A stretch of 64,000 nucleotides of DNA from Rhizobium sp. R635 (GCF_002211285.1 NZ_LOKX01000005.1:1-64000); one strand, 5' to 3'. Shown: positions 17,131 through 25,764, counted from the first letter of the stretch. Notes: generated by a model not told the origin, from the letters alone. Numbers and translations: made by a program.

Positions 17131-17182
17131 ACTTCTCATCAAAGGCAACGAACCAAATCAGCAAAAGCAACAGAGGTGACAG

Positions 17183-17614
17183 ATGAATAGACTTGCGCAA
17201 TGCCATTGCGGATCACTCCGCGCAAAGACGTCAGGCGATCCGCTCATGGTGAGCATCTGCCACTGCCGCGATTGCCAGCGCCGAACCGGCGCGGTGGCGG
17301 GCAGCGGCGCGATCTTCGCGAAGACGGAGGTGACGATCGAAGGAGAGTGGAAGGTGTTCGAGCGTGACGCCGCGCAGGCGCGCAAGGTTCGATTTCATTT
17401 CTGCCCGGACTGCGGCACGTCTCTCTACTGGGAAGGCGATTTCAACCCGGACCTCTGCATCATCGCCGTCGGTGCTTTCGCAGACCCGGCATTTCCGCCG
17501 CCCCTGGTTTCCGTCTACGAGGAATCGAGACATGATTGGTTTCAGCTGCCGGATGGGATGAAGCATGCGCAACGCGGATTGGTTTCACCAGCGGCCGCGG
17601 CCGGTAATGAGTAG
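17183..17614 (+). CDS. GFA-family protein (glutathione-dependent formaldehyde-activating-like, CENP-V type)
   Basis: A 143-residue zinc-binding protein of the GFA/CENP-V family. The ligands are visible in three motifs: QCHCGSLRA (CxC), ICHCRDCQRRTG (CxCxxC) and FCPDCGTSLYW (CxxC). Family members include Gfa, which promotes S-hydroxymethylglutathione formation, but most small paralogues have no proven substrate. The ATG has AGAGGTGACAG upstream. It is a single gene after the tandem-repeat region; nothing nearby belongs to formaldehyde metabolism. Confidence 0.85.
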   Translation: MNRLAQCHCGSLRAKTSGDPLMVSICHCRDCQRRTGAVAGSGAIFAKTEVTIEGEWKVFERDAAQARKVRFHFCPDCGTSLYWEGDFNPDLCIIAVGAFADPAFPPPLVSVYEESRHDWFQLPDGMKHAQRGLVSPAAAAGNE

Positions 17615-17955
17615 CAATCCGGAGACGCGATCGAGTTCCTCGACAAGGGCAGAACGGAAGAAGCGCCCACACAGGCTCACGTCAGCTATGGCCGCCACGC
17701 TGCAGAATGGCAAAAGGAACGGTTCAAGCATCACCTTCGCACCTGTACACGGGTAATCCAGCCATTGGCTCACCATTGGCGCCCGCAAGAGGTGGCGGAA
17801 GCAAATCTCAATATCACTTCCGCAATGGAAACCGTCCAAACAAAATCAATGTGTTATTTTCCCGCGCCGCAAATCGAGAAGACAGCCGCCCATCGGCTGC
17901 TTGACGCTACCGGCGCATTTGACGATACCTTTGCCGGAGAATTGTGACTGGGCCG
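17615..17955. other. Intergenic stretch without a supported gene
   Basis: Short frames here overlap in several directions and none has a ribosome-binding site with a recognisable product. Sequence around 17780-17880 is locally A/T-richer, suggesting a promoter for the downstream shikimate kinase-like gene. Confidence 0.4.
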
Positions 17956-18549
17956 ATGAGCGAACAAGTCCTGACCCTTGCCGAAAGCCTCAAAGACAGG
18001 GCGCGCGCTGCGCTGGGTCGGCGCAATCTTGTCCTTGTCGGGCTGATGGGGGTCGGCAAATCCTCGATCGGCCGGCCTGTCGCACGGCAGCTCGGCATTC
18101 CCTTCGTCGATAGCGATGCCGAGATCGAGCGTGTTTCGTGCATGACGATCACCGAACTCTTTGCCTGTTATGGCGAACTGGAGTTCCGGGCGCTGGAAAC
18201 GCGTGTCGTCAAGCGTCTCCTCGAGGGCGGCCCGCGTGTCGTTTCGACGGGCGGCGGCGCCTTCATCGATGAGAGCACGCGCCAGCATGTCAAGCGCAGC
18301 AGCCTTTCCGTCTGGCTGAAGGCCGATCTCGACTTGCTGTGGGGCCGGGTCAGCAGACATGGCGAACGACCTCTGCTCAAGACCGAAAATCCGAAACAGA
18401 CCCTCGAGAACCTGATGAATGCGCGCTATCCGATTTACGAGGAAGCCGATCTCACGGTTCTCTCCCGCGACGTGGGCAAGGACATCATGGTCAAGGAAAT
18501 CCTGACCGCCATCGCGGAGAGAGAGACAGCGGAAGGCAAAATGCCGTGA
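17956..18549 (+). CDS. Shikimate kinase paralogue
   Basis: A 197-residue P-loop kinase. GLMGVGKSSIGRPVA is the Walker A, FVDSDAEIE supplies the shikimate-site DxD, STGGGAF the GGG motif, and RPLL the lid. This matches AroK, which phosphorylates shikimate in aromatic amino-acid synthesis. In rhizobia the housekeeping aroK usually sits next to aroB; here there is no aroB, and neighbours are unrelated, so this is probably a second copy. The start MSEQVLTL at 17956 parallels AroK proteins; a GTG at 17944 is possible. Confidence 0.8.
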   Translation: MSEQVLTLAESLKDRARAALGRRNLVLVGLMGVGKSSIGRPVARQLGIPFVDSDAEIERVSCMTITELFACYGELEFRALETRVVKRLLEGGPRVVSTGGGAFIDESTRQHVKRSSLSVWLKADLDLLWGRVSRHGERPLLKTENPKQTLENLMNARYPIYEEADLTVLSRDVGKDIMVKEILTAIAERETAEGKMP

Positions 18550-18751
18550 GGGCATGTCGCCCTGATCGCTCGTGCCGGGCCTGAAAATGTCTGCCGGCTG
18601 CAAGGTTGCAAGGGCTCGCAGGTCGCGCCAAAGAGGGCAGCGCGCTTTTGCGATGCTGGAAGGAGAAAGGCTTCTCGCAGCCGGCGATCTTGGTTCGCTC
18701 CAGGGCAACGGTGTCGTTACCCTGCCATAACCATCCGATCCTCAGCGCCCC

Positions 18752-19690
18752 TCACACCACCAGCATCCCCTGCCGCTCGGCCAGCGTCACCTCCGCGCGT
18801 GTCCCGGCGTTGAACTCCAGAAAATCCGCCTCGATGCCGTCGCTGAAGATGACGCCGTGTTCCGGCATTTCGGAGACGATCGTCAGCGGCTGGCCCTCTG
18901 AGACCAGACCGGCGACGATGGTGGTGCCGGTGGTGCGGCTCGGGAAGGGTTCGCGTACGAAGTAGCGCAGATAATCCGCATCCCAGGCGAAGGACATGTC
19001 GATCTCCCGGTCGGCGGGTTCGAGACCGAGCGCGCTCGCGGCCCCAAGCCAACCGGAATAGAGGCTCTTCAGCCAGCCGGTCGAGCCCATGCCTGTCGAG
19101 ACGATGATGCCGCTGGAAGACTGGCGCTCCTCGCGCTCTTCGGCCTGCAGGATATAGCGCGCCGAAACATGGCTTTTCGGGCCGATGAAGAGGTCGTTGA
19201 CCGCGTGGATGACGGCGCCGGTGTTGAGCGTCGCCTTGGCCATGCTGACATGTTTGATCGGCCGCTTGTTTTTCAGCGCCTCGCCGATCACTTTCGGAAG
19301 GCTCTTCGGGTTGAAGGGTAGCAGCAGGCCGTCCCAGCGCTTGGGATCGGGGTTGACGCCGAGGACCGGCTGGCCGTCGAGATATTTGAGCGTGTTGGCG
19401 ACCAGCCCGTCCTGGCCGAGCACGACGACGACATCGTCGGGGCCGAAGACGAAGCTCGCGAGGTAGCGGCGGTCGAGGCGCTGGACGCGGGCGACGGCGC
19501 GCAGGCTCGCCTCCACCTCGGCAATGGCCGTTTCGTATCGCCTCTTCTCGGCGAGGTAATCGCTGAAATCGGCGCCGAGATGTTCGACATAGAACTGCGC
19601 CTGCTGCACCGTGTTGTAGCGGGCGATGAGTTCGTCGAGCCGGGTCGGCCTGACGACCAGGATGATCTTGCGTTCGTCAGAGGCCGGCAC
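18752..19690 (-). CDS. NAD kinase-like protein with altered GGDG motif
   Basis: A 312-residue protein with the NAD kinase/diacylglycerol kinase fold. The NE/D motif is NDLFIG (N165-D166), and the conserved nucleotide segment is IIVSTGMGSTGWLKSL (GSTG at about 202-205). The ATP/phosphate motif, GGDGT in NAD kinases, reads GQDGL at 92-95. It may therefore be an altered-activity or regulatory homologue. An N-terminal segment of about 80 residues (helical, YVEHLGADFSDYLAEKRRYE) precedes the fold. Its start overlaps the end of the SPFH gene by 14 bases, so the two are translationally linked, and both lie divergent to an NrtR-like regulator. Confidence 0.75.
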   Translation of the reverse strand: MPASDERKIILVVRPTRLDELIARYNTVQQAQFYVEHLGADFSDYLAEKRRYETAIAEVEASLRAVARVQRLDRRYLASFVFGPDDVVVVLGQDGLVANTLKYLDGQPVLGVNPDPKRWDGLLLPFNPKSLPKVIGEALKNKRPIKHVSMAKATLNTGAVIHAVNDLFIGPKSHVSARYILQAEEREERQSSSGIIVSTGMGSTGWLKSLYSGWLGAASALGLEPADREIDMSFAWDADYLRYFVREPFPSRTTGTTIVAGLVSEGQPLTIVSEMPEHGVIFSDGIEADFLEFNAGTRAEVTLAERQGMLVV

Positions 19691-20711
19691 GGTCCTTGCC
19701 CTCCTGCGGCTGCAAGATCTCCCGGAGAAGATCGGGCGAGACGTTCAGCTGGCCGATCTTCGTCGCATTGTCGGCGAGGTCGCGGAAGGCGAGCGCCATG
19801 AGCTGGCCCGGCTGCATGCCGACCGAGGCGAGCGCCTGCAGCACTTTCGGATCGGCCTGCTCGAAGGATTTCATCATCGCGGTCATCGCATAGGCCTGGG
19901 CGTCGGCCTCGGCCCGCGCATTGGTCGCCGCCAGCGTCACCAGGTCGCGGTTCTGCTCTTCGAGCGCGATCTTGCCGGCCATTTCTTCCCGCCGGATCTG
20001 CAGTTGGCGTTCCTGCACGGCACGTTCGGCCTCCATCTGGGCTTCGCGCACCTGCCGTCTCTTGTTCTCCAGGGTGATCTCGGTGGCGATCTCGTTTTCC
20101 TGGATCGTCCGCTCCTGCTCGATCGCCGCGTTGCGGCGGCTGTAGATGGCTTCGTCGGCCTGGCGCAGCAGCGCTTCGCGGGCATGTGCTTCCAGCGCCT
20201 TGGCGGTTTCAGCCTTCGGCATGACGGCGAGCAGCGACAGGCCGAGGATTTCGAGGCCGAGCGCCTCGATCGTCGGATGCACCTTGAGCGCCTCGGCCAC
20301 GCCGGCGACGAGCGCCTCGCCCGAAGCCAGAACCTCCTTCAGCGACAGCGTCTGCACCTCCGCGCGCATCGCCACCTGGACGCGGTCGATCACCCGGGTC
20401 GAAAGCTTCTGCGGATCTTCCGAGACATAGTGGCCCCGGCGGTCGAGCGTGAAATTCAAAAGTGCCGCCGTGCGGCGCGGCTCGGCGATGCGGTAGGTGA
20501 TCTGCCCCTGCACCGTCACTTCCTGGAAGTCCGATGTCACCAGAGGAAAGATGAAAGGATCGTTGACGCTGGCGGTCGGCACGAGCACGAGGGAGCTCGA
20601 AGGCGAAAAATGCCAGAAGGCAAGACCGGCGCCCTCACGCATGGCTTTGCCGTTTTGGTATTGGATGACGTATTGCGTGGGTTCCGTCTTGATGAAGCGC
20701 AGTCCGAACAT
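19677..20711 (-). CDS. SPFH-domain (band 7/stomatin-like) protein
   Basis: A 344-residue protein with an SPFH/band-7 domain at about residues 5-190, followed by a long charged coiled coil (about 190-275: EQERTIQENEIATEITLENK, then alternating E/R/Q). Unlike most flotillins it has no N-terminal membrane helix, so it probably sits on the membrane face by oligomerisation or through a partner. It is the first gene of a two-gene unit with the NAD-kinase-like protein. The promoter region holds two tandem operators at 20771-20813, shared with the divergent Nudix regulator. Confidence 0.85.
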   Translation of the reverse strand: MFGLRFIKTEPTQYVIQYQNGKAMREGAGLAFWHFSPSSSLVLVPTASVNDPFIFPLVTSDFQEVTVQGQITYRIAEPRRTAALLNFTLDRRGHYVSEDPQKLSTRVIDRVQVAMRAEVQTLSLKEVLASGEALVAGVAEALKVHPTIEALGLEILGLSLLAVMPKAETAKALEAHAREALLRQADEAIYSRRNAAIEQERTIQENEIATEITLENKRRQVREAQMEAERAVQERQLQIRREEMAGKIALEEQNRDLVTLAATNARAEADAQAYAMTAMMKSFEQADPKVLQALASVGMQPGQLMALAFRDLADNATKIGQLNVSPDLLREILQPQEGKDRAGL

Positions 20712-20770
20712 GTCCGTTTCCCTGTTGCTGGCGCGAGCCCTCGCTCGTGTCGAAACGGAGAAAACACGAC

Positions 20771-20813
20771 TTAGTGATAAATGTCAACTAACTTAGTTGA
20801 AGATTTACACTAA
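20771..20813. promoter_or_regulatory. Paired operators for the NrtR-like regulator
   Basis: Two 21-base sites of the form TTAGT-N11-ACTAA lie at 20771-20791 and 20793-20813, one base apart. As a pair they also make a long inverted repeat (16 of 21 positions match between arms). On the minus strand a TTGACA box lies within the left site, so binding would block the SPFH/NAD-kinase promoter. Recognition by the adjacent regulator is inferred from position. Confidence 0.65.
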
Positions 20814-20838
20814 GACGAGTGCGTGTTATCTTCCCACC

Positions 20839-21534
20839 ATGACCACACACGACAACGACGCCTTCAAACCGATCGCGACCGTCGATCTCGCGATCTTCTC
20901 GCTGTCGCCGGAAGGGCTCGCCGTGCTTCTCGTCCGGCGGGCGGCCGCGCCCTTTTCCCGCGAATGGGCCTTGCCCGGCGGCTGGATCCACATTGACGAG
21001 GATGCGGATCTGGAAGCTGCGGCGCGGCGGGTGCTGAAGGAAAAGACCGGCGTCGAAACACCCTATCTCGAACAGCTGCAAACGACGGGAAGCCGCGATC
21101 GAGACCCGCGGGGCTGGAGCATCAGCATCGTCTATATCGCGCTGCTTTCGGCCGATGACGTCGCCAAACGGCAGGACGCGATAGCTGGGGACGCCGAATG
21201 GCGGGCGATCGAGGGCGAGGGCGTCGGTTTTTCCATCGCCTTCGACCATGCGCTGCTTCTGAAGGAAGCGCTCGGCCGCATCCGAAGCAAGGTCGAATAT
21301 ACGAACCTGCCCGGCCATCTGCTGCCTGTCCGTTTCACATTGAGCGAGCTGCAATCGGTCTATGAGAACCTTCTCGGCCGCAAGCTCGACAAATCGGCCT
21401 TTCGCAAACGCATGGCCGAAGCCGATTTCCTGGAGCCGGTCGAGGGCGAAATGCGCCGGGCGAGCAACCGGCCCGCCCAGATGTTTCGCTTGAAGGACGC
21501 CCAATCCCTGGTGCTCTTCGACCGGAGGATCTGA
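20839..21534 (+). CDS. NrtR-like Nudix transcriptional regulator
   Basis: A 231-residue protein with an N-terminal Nudix domain (about 10-140) and a C-terminal winged helix (about 150-231, LPVRFTLSELQSVYENLLG, then KSAFRKRMAEADFLEP). This is the architecture of NrtR, a repressor of NAD metabolism genes that senses ADP-ribose or related ligands. The Nudix box GX5EX7REUXEEXGU is degenerate (DLEAAARRVLKEKTGVE), as in NrtR proteins that bind but do not hydrolyse. The start at 20839 is preceded by a purine-poor region; MTTHDND is the natural N-terminus. It probably controls the divergent SPFH/NAD-kinase-like operon. Confidence 0.8.
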   Translation: MTTHDNDAFKPIATVDLAIFSLSPEGLAVLLVRRAAAPFSREWALPGGWIHIDEDADLEAAARRVLKEKTGVETPYLEQLQTTGSRDRDPRGWSISIVYIALLSADDVAKRQDAIAGDAEWRAIEGEGVGFSIAFDHALLLKEALGRIRSKVEYTNLPGHLLPVRFTLSELQSVYENLLGRKLDKSAFRKRMAEADFLEPVEGEMRRASNRPAQMFRLKDAQSLVLFDRRI

Positions 21535-21588
21535 GCCGCTCCCCGCCTTTGCTCCGCTCGTTCCCTTGCTTTTGTCAGCGCCGGCACC

Positions 21589-21613
21589 GGAACAATGATC
21601 TGCCGTCGAGGTT
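21589..21613 (+). promoter_or_regulatory. EcfG/RpoE2-type stress promoter candidate
   Basis: GGAAC at 21589-21593 is followed after 18 bases by TT at 21612-21613, the spacing known for general-stress sigma promoters in rhizobia (GGAAC-N18/19-TT). It lies about 45 bases ahead of the exported small protein gene. Confidence 0.5.
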
Positions 21614-21657
21614 GTGCTTGAGCCAACCACGCAAAGATCTCCAAGGAGGACATCAGA

Positions 21658-21978
21658 ATGCGTATGAAACTCGTAGCAGCTTCGCTTTTCGCCCTCGGCA
21701 TGGCCACGTCGGCTTTCGCCCAGTCCAATCCGGCTCCGGCCGGCGCCACGATCGATAAGAACGCGGCCGATCAGGGCGGCGGCGCCACGACCGACACCAA
21801 GACCAAGAAGCCGATGGCGATGGATACCACCACGACAGGCTCCACGACAGGCGGCACGATGAAGATGGACAAGACCAAGTGCCCCAACCCGGTCAACAAC
21901 TCCGACAATCTCCAGACCCAGGGCGGCACGAGCAACGCCACCCCGATGGACGAAGCCTGCGCAGCGCATAATAACTGA
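21658..21978 (+). CDS. Small exported protein, Thr/Gly/Met-rich
   Basis: A 106-residue protein with a clear signal peptide (about residues 1-22, ending SAFAQ). The mature part is low-complexity and hydrophilic, rich in Thr, Gly, Asp, Lys and Met (MAMDTTTTGSTTGGTMKMDK), with two cysteines (KCPNP and EACAAH) that could form a disulfide. It is probably a periplasmic, stress-linked protein; function is unknown. AAGGAGG precedes the start. A GGAAC-N18-TT promoter candidate lies upstream. Confidence 0.75.
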   Translation: MRMKLVAASLFALGMATSAFAQSNPAPAGATIDKNAADQGGGATTDTKTKKPMAMDTTTTGSTTGGTMKMDKTKCPNPVNNSDNLQTQGGTSNATPMDEACAAHNN

Positions 21979-21987
21979 TTGGCTTGC

Positions 21988-22190
21988 TCCCTCTCCTCCC
22001 CAGCGGGGGTCCGAAGGACGGGTTGAGACCCGTGGCTCAACCCAGGCAAAGGTGGCCCGAAGGGTCGGATGAGGGGGCCACACGGCAGAACATTTGTTGT
22101 TGTTGTGCTGCGTGAAAGCAAGGCAATGAAGGCTGTGCTGTGTGGCCCCCTCATCCGCCTGCCGGCACCTTCTCCCCGCTGGGGAGAAGG
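21988..22190. repeat. RIME-like rhizobial palindromic element, second copy
   Basis: The block TCTCCCCGCTGGGGAGAAG at about 22171-22189 and the inverted, diverged CTCCCCAGCGGGGG at about 22003-22017 belong to the same element family as 5883-6148, including the GAGGGGGCCACACGGCA segment at 22070-22087. It fills much of the 445-base gap 21979-22423; I see no gene in the rest. Confidence 0.65.
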
Positions 22191-22395
22191 GAGTATGCCG
22201 CAATGTCTTCGCTCATAACTTAACCCACCTTCCCACAGCTTCCCCTCCCGAACCTCTACGAGGAAGGCAGGCCGGAGGAACTGATCGAGCAGGGCGGCCT
22301 CTTCGCCAGACCGGCGGTTTCATTCCCGAAGAGATCGACCGAGCTGAGCCAGGAAGCCAACCGCTTGACTCAGGAAAAGAGGATTGGTACCGATA

Positions 22396-22413
22396 TGGGT
22401 AATCGATAACCCA
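22396..22413. promoter_or_regulatory. LacI-type operator candidate
   Basis: TGGGTAATCGATAACCCA is an 18-base near-perfect palindrome with a central CG, the shape expected for LacI-family operators, ending 10 bases before the LacI gene. The start region of the binding-protein gene (23465-23479) repeats TGGGTAATCG followed by TTTAC, a possible second site. Confidence 0.55.
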
Positions 22414-22423
22414 AAGCGAACCC

Positions 22424-23428
22424 ATGACCGCCTCACTCAACGACATCGCCGCCCGCGCAGGCGTTTCCGTCAAGACCGTGTCCGGCGCCTTGCATGGCGG
22501 CTCGGCGCGCATGTCGGAGGAAACCCGGCAGCGGATCAAGGAGATTGCCGAGGAGCTTGGCTATGTCACCAATTTCGCGGCCCGCAGCATGCGGCAGGGT
22601 TGGATGCCGCTCGTCGGGCTCGTCGCGGACGACCTGATCACGTCGCCGTTCGCCACGGAAATCATCAGGGGGCTCGACGGCGCCGTGCGTGCGGCTGACA
22701 TGGCCGTGTTCGCCATGACGCTCGGCGGCCATCGCAGCGTGGCTTCGATCCTCGATGAGATGCGGCGCTTTCGCCCGCGCGCGATTGCCTATGCCGCGAT
22801 GTATCACAAGAGCATCGACCTGCCGCCCGAATTTGCCGACACCGTGGGCGTCATGATCAATTGCCGGGATGCCAACGACCGGGTGACGTCGCTGGTGCCG
22901 GACGAGACGGGAGCGGCGGCCGAGATTACGGCCTATCTCATCGAGGCCGGCCGTCGCAATATCGCCTTCATCAACCTGCCGGGGATTCTCGCCGGGGAAC
23001 TGCGCGAACTCGGTTTTCGCCAGGCGCTCGATCAAGCTGGCATCGATGGGGCAGGGGCCGTCGTCTTGCCCGCCGTCAGCAAGGCCATCTACAGCGACCG
23101 CGCCCACAGCCTTGTCCCTCAGCATGTGCATGATCTCATGACCGGTCCGCGACGTCCCGATGCCATTCTGTGCGGCAACGATCGCGTGGCGATGGAGGTG
23201 TATGCCGCCCTGCGCCGCTCGGGCGCTGTTATTCCCGATGATGTCGCCGTCGCGAGCTTCGACAATCAGGTCGAGATCGCCTCGCGTCTCGATCCGCCGC
23301 TGACCACGATGGCGCTTCCGCATCGCGCCATGGGCCGCCAGGCCGCGCATATCCTGCTTGCCGAAGACCGGCCCCCGGTCGGAGTGCAGAAACTGCCGTT
23401 CCAGCTGGTGGAGCGGGCATCCGTATAA
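22424..23428 (+). CDS. LacI-family transcriptional regulator
   Basis: A 334-residue LacI-type regulator. The helix-turn-helix is at the N-terminus (SLNDIAARAGVSVKTVSGAL), followed by the hinge region and a periplasmic-binding-like effector domain (VPDETGAAAEITAYLIEAGR; AILCGNDRVAMEVYAALRRSG; VAVASFDNQVEIASRLDPPLT). It lies just upstream of and in the same direction as the sugar ABC transporter and GH32 genes, so it probably responds to a fructose-containing sugar and regulates them and itself. An 18-base palindrome lies immediately upstream. Confidence 0.85.
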   Translation: MTASLNDIAARAGVSVKTVSGALHGGSARMSEETRQRIKEIAEELGYVTNFAARSMRQGWMPLVGLVADDLITSPFATEIIRGLDGAVRAADMAVFAMTLGGHRSVASILDEMRRFRPRAIAYAAMYHKSIDLPPEFADTVGVMINCRDANDRVTSLVPDETGAAAEITAYLIEAGRRNIAFINLPGILAGELRELGFRQALDQAGIDGAGAVVLPAVSKAIYSDRAHSLVPQHVHDLMTGPRRPDAILCGNDRVAMEVYAALRRSGAVIPDDVAVASFDNQVEIASRLDPPLTTMALPHRAMGRQAAHILLAEDRPPVGVQKLPFQLVERASV

Positions 23429-23463
23429 TTTGAGCAGACCCATTCAATTGAGGAGGAATTCTA

Positions 23464-24756
23464 ATGGGTAATCGTTTACTTCTATCTCTGGTCCTATCTT
23501 CTGCACTGACCGCCACATGGGCTGACGCAGCCGAAAAGACCGCGATCCAGGTCATGCATCAGGGCGATCCCGGTTTCGTCGCCGCCTATGGCAAGGTCGC
23601 CGAGCGCTTCGAGGCCGCCAATCCCGATGTCGATATCCAGTTCATCTATGCGCCGCACGATGCCTATAACGAGAAGTTCAGCGCGGCCGTGATGGCCAAG
23701 CAACTGCCCGACGTCATGGAACTCGATGCGCCGTTCCTCGCCAATTACGTCTGGTCGGGATATCTTCAGCCGATCAAGCCGCTGATCGACAAGGATCTCC
23801 TCGACGACATGACGGAGTCCAACATCGCTCAGGGCACATACCCGATCGACAAGGATCTCTATGCGATCGGACTGACGGACTCTTCCGTCGTTCTTTACGG
23901 CAACAAGAAATATCTCGAAGCGATCGGCGCCCGCATCCCGAAATCCGTCGACGATGCCTGGACGCGGGAAGAGTTCGAAAGCTACCTCGAAAAGCTTTCG
24001 AAGCTCGACGGCGTGAAATGGCCGATCGACACCTTCCGCGGCTACGGCATCAAGACCGAATGGATCACCTATGCCTATGGGCCGATCCTGCAATCGGCAG
24101 GCTGCGACCTGATCGACCGCAAGGCCTGGAAATCCGAGGGCACGCTCGACAGCGACGCCTGCGTCGATGCTCTCGCCATGATGCAGAAATGGGTCAAGAA
24201 CGGCTGGGTCGTGCCGCAGTCGGCCGGCACCAACCAGTTCTACGCCGAAGGCAATCCGGCGGCACTGGCGCTCGGCGGGCACTGGGTCTATGCGGAAGCC
24301 GTAGCGACCATGAAGGACAACATCGTCGTCCTGCCGCTGCCCAAGTTCGGCGCAAAGGGCGCAAGCCCCGACGGCACCTGGATCTGGGCGATCACCAAGA
24401 CCTCGAAGCATCCCGATATCGCGGCCAAGTTCATCAGCTTCCTGCTGAAGGACAAGGAGTTCCGCGCGTATGTCGCAAGCCAGTCCGGCTATCCCGGCTT
24501 GAAGAGCTTCGCTGCCGAATCTCCGCTCTATGCAAACGGCGGCCCGATGGCGATCGCCTTCGAGCAGGCGTCGAAGACAGCCGTCGCGCGCCCGCCGCAC
24601 CCGGCCTATCCCACGATCACCTCCGCCTTCATGCAGGCCGTCGACGAGGTGTTCAATGGCGGCGATCCCAAGGAGGCGCTCACAACAGCCGCCCAAAAGA
24701 TCGACGAGGATATCGAGGACAACGACGGATATCCGCCGTTCGGTGATCAGCAATAA
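23464..24756 (+). CDS. Sugar ABC transporter substrate-binding protein
   Basis: A 430-residue periplasmic binding protein of the extracellular solute-binding family 1 with a signal peptide (about residues 1-22, ending ADAAE). The mature part follows the MalE/UgpB pattern: ERFEAANPDVDIQFIYAP, VMAKQLPDVMEL, and later AAKFISFLLKDKEFR. GAGGAGG precedes the ATG. With two permeases downstream and a GH32 enzyme at the end, it most likely binds a fructo-oligosaccharide or sucrose-like sugar. The LacI gene ends 35 bases upstream. Confidence 0.85.
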   Translation: MGNRLLLSLVLSSALTATWADAAEKTAIQVMHQGDPGFVAAYGKVAERFEAANPDVDIQFIYAPHDAYNEKFSAAVMAKQLPDVMELDAPFLANYVWSGYLQPIKPLIDKDLLDDMTESNIAQGTYPIDKDLYAIGLTDSSVVLYGNKKYLEAIGARIPKSVDDAWTREEFESYLEKLSKLDGVKWPIDTFRGYGIKTEWITYAYGPILQSAGCDLIDRKAWKSEGTLDSDACVDALAMMQKWVKNGWVVPQSAGTNQFYAEGNPAALALGGHWVYAEAVATMKDNIVVLPLPKFGAKGASPDGTWIWAITKTSKHPDIAAKFISFLLKDKEFRAYVASQSGYPGLKSFAAESPLYANGGPMAIAFEQASKTAVARPPHPAYPTITSAFMQAVDEVFNGGDPKEALTTAAQKIDEDIEDNDGYPPFGDQQ

Positions 24757-24831
24757 CCGCTATCGCTGCCCTGCGAGGTCTTCGCCGGATATCGCAGGGC
24801 GGAAGCGGCAGGCTTGGAGAGGAGGATCTGC

Positions 24832-25764
24832 ATGGTCATGCAACAATCGACATCTTCGACGTCGGTCGGAAAGACGCGCCGGCATGACAGGGGACGCCTG
24901 ATGCAGGAGGCGGCGATGCTCGCGCCGGCCGTGATCCTGTTGACCGTCTTTCTGATCCTGCCGTTCCTCCTGTCCTTCTGGACGGCGATGACCAACCAGC
25001 CTCTGGTGCCGCGGCCGACGCCGGTCCGGTTCGTCTGGTTCAACAATTTCATCCGCATCTTCCAGGACGATCTTTTCTGGACCGCGCTCTGGAACGTCTC
25101 GCGCTTCACCTTCTGGATCATTCCAGCCCAATGCGGCCTGGCTTTCGCAACGGCCCTGCTGCTGCATCAGAAGCTGCCGTTCCGCAATCTGCTGCGCGGC
25201 ATGTTCTTCCTGCCGGCGATCACGTCGATGGTCGTGGTCTGCGTCATCTGGGGCACCCTCTTCCAATATCCCACGGGACCGTTCAACCAGATCCTCGGCT
25301 TCATTTCCGGCGGCGCGATCCAGCCGATCGATTGGCTCGGCGATCCCGAATGGGCGATGTTCTCGCTCGTCCTGCTCTCGGCCTGGCAGGCCTATGGCTT
25401 CCAGATGATCGTCTATCTCGCCGGCCTTCAGGGCATTCCGGACGAACTCTACGATGCCGCCAAGATCGACGGCGCGAATGCTTTCCGGCGCTTCTGGCAC
25501 GTCACCATGCCCGGCCTTCGGCCGACCCATGTCTTCGTGCTCGTCATCACCACCATCCAGGCGTTCAAGCTCTATACCCAGGTCGCCATCCTCACGCAGG
25601 GCGGGCCGAAGAGCAGCACCGAAACGGTGGTGCATTACATGGTCCGCGCCGGCTTCGAGGAGCAGAAGATGGGCTATGCCTCGGCCGTCTCCGTCATCCT
25701 GTTCGTCATCGTTCTCATCATCGCGCTGATCCAGCGCCAGCTCCTGAGGCGCTTCGATGTCTGA
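24832..25764 (+). CDS. Sugar ABC transporter permease (MalF type)
   Basis: A 310-residue inner-membrane permease with about six membrane segments (LAPAVILLTVFLILPFLLSF near residue 30). The EAA loop is PDELYDAAKIDGANAFRRFW, where the ATPase docks. It is the first of two permeases and overlaps the second by 8 bases. GAGAGGAGG precedes the ATG at 24832; the upstream in-frame ATG at 24814 is less likely. Confidence 0.85.
   Translation: MVMQQSTSSTSVGKTRRHDRGRLMQEAAMLAPAVILLTVFLILPFLLSFWTAMTNQPLVPRPTPVRFVWFNNFIRIFQDDLFWTALWNVSRFTFWIIPAQCGLAFATALLLHQKLPFRNLLRGMFFLPAITSMVVVCVIWGTLFQYPTGPFNQILGFISGGAIQPIDWLGDPEWAMFSLVLLSAWQAYGFQMIVYLAGLQGIPDELYDAAKIDGANAFRRFWHVTMPGLRPTHVFVLVITTIQAFKLYTQVAILTQGGPKSSTETVVHYMVRAGFEEQKMGYASAVSVILFVIVLIIALIQRQLLRRFDV

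Noticed and set aside
16455-17182. Possible CRISPR-like spacing in the 16.8-17.1 kb repeat
   Set aside because: Units are about 140-160 bases and degenerate, with no short exact repeats or cas genes.
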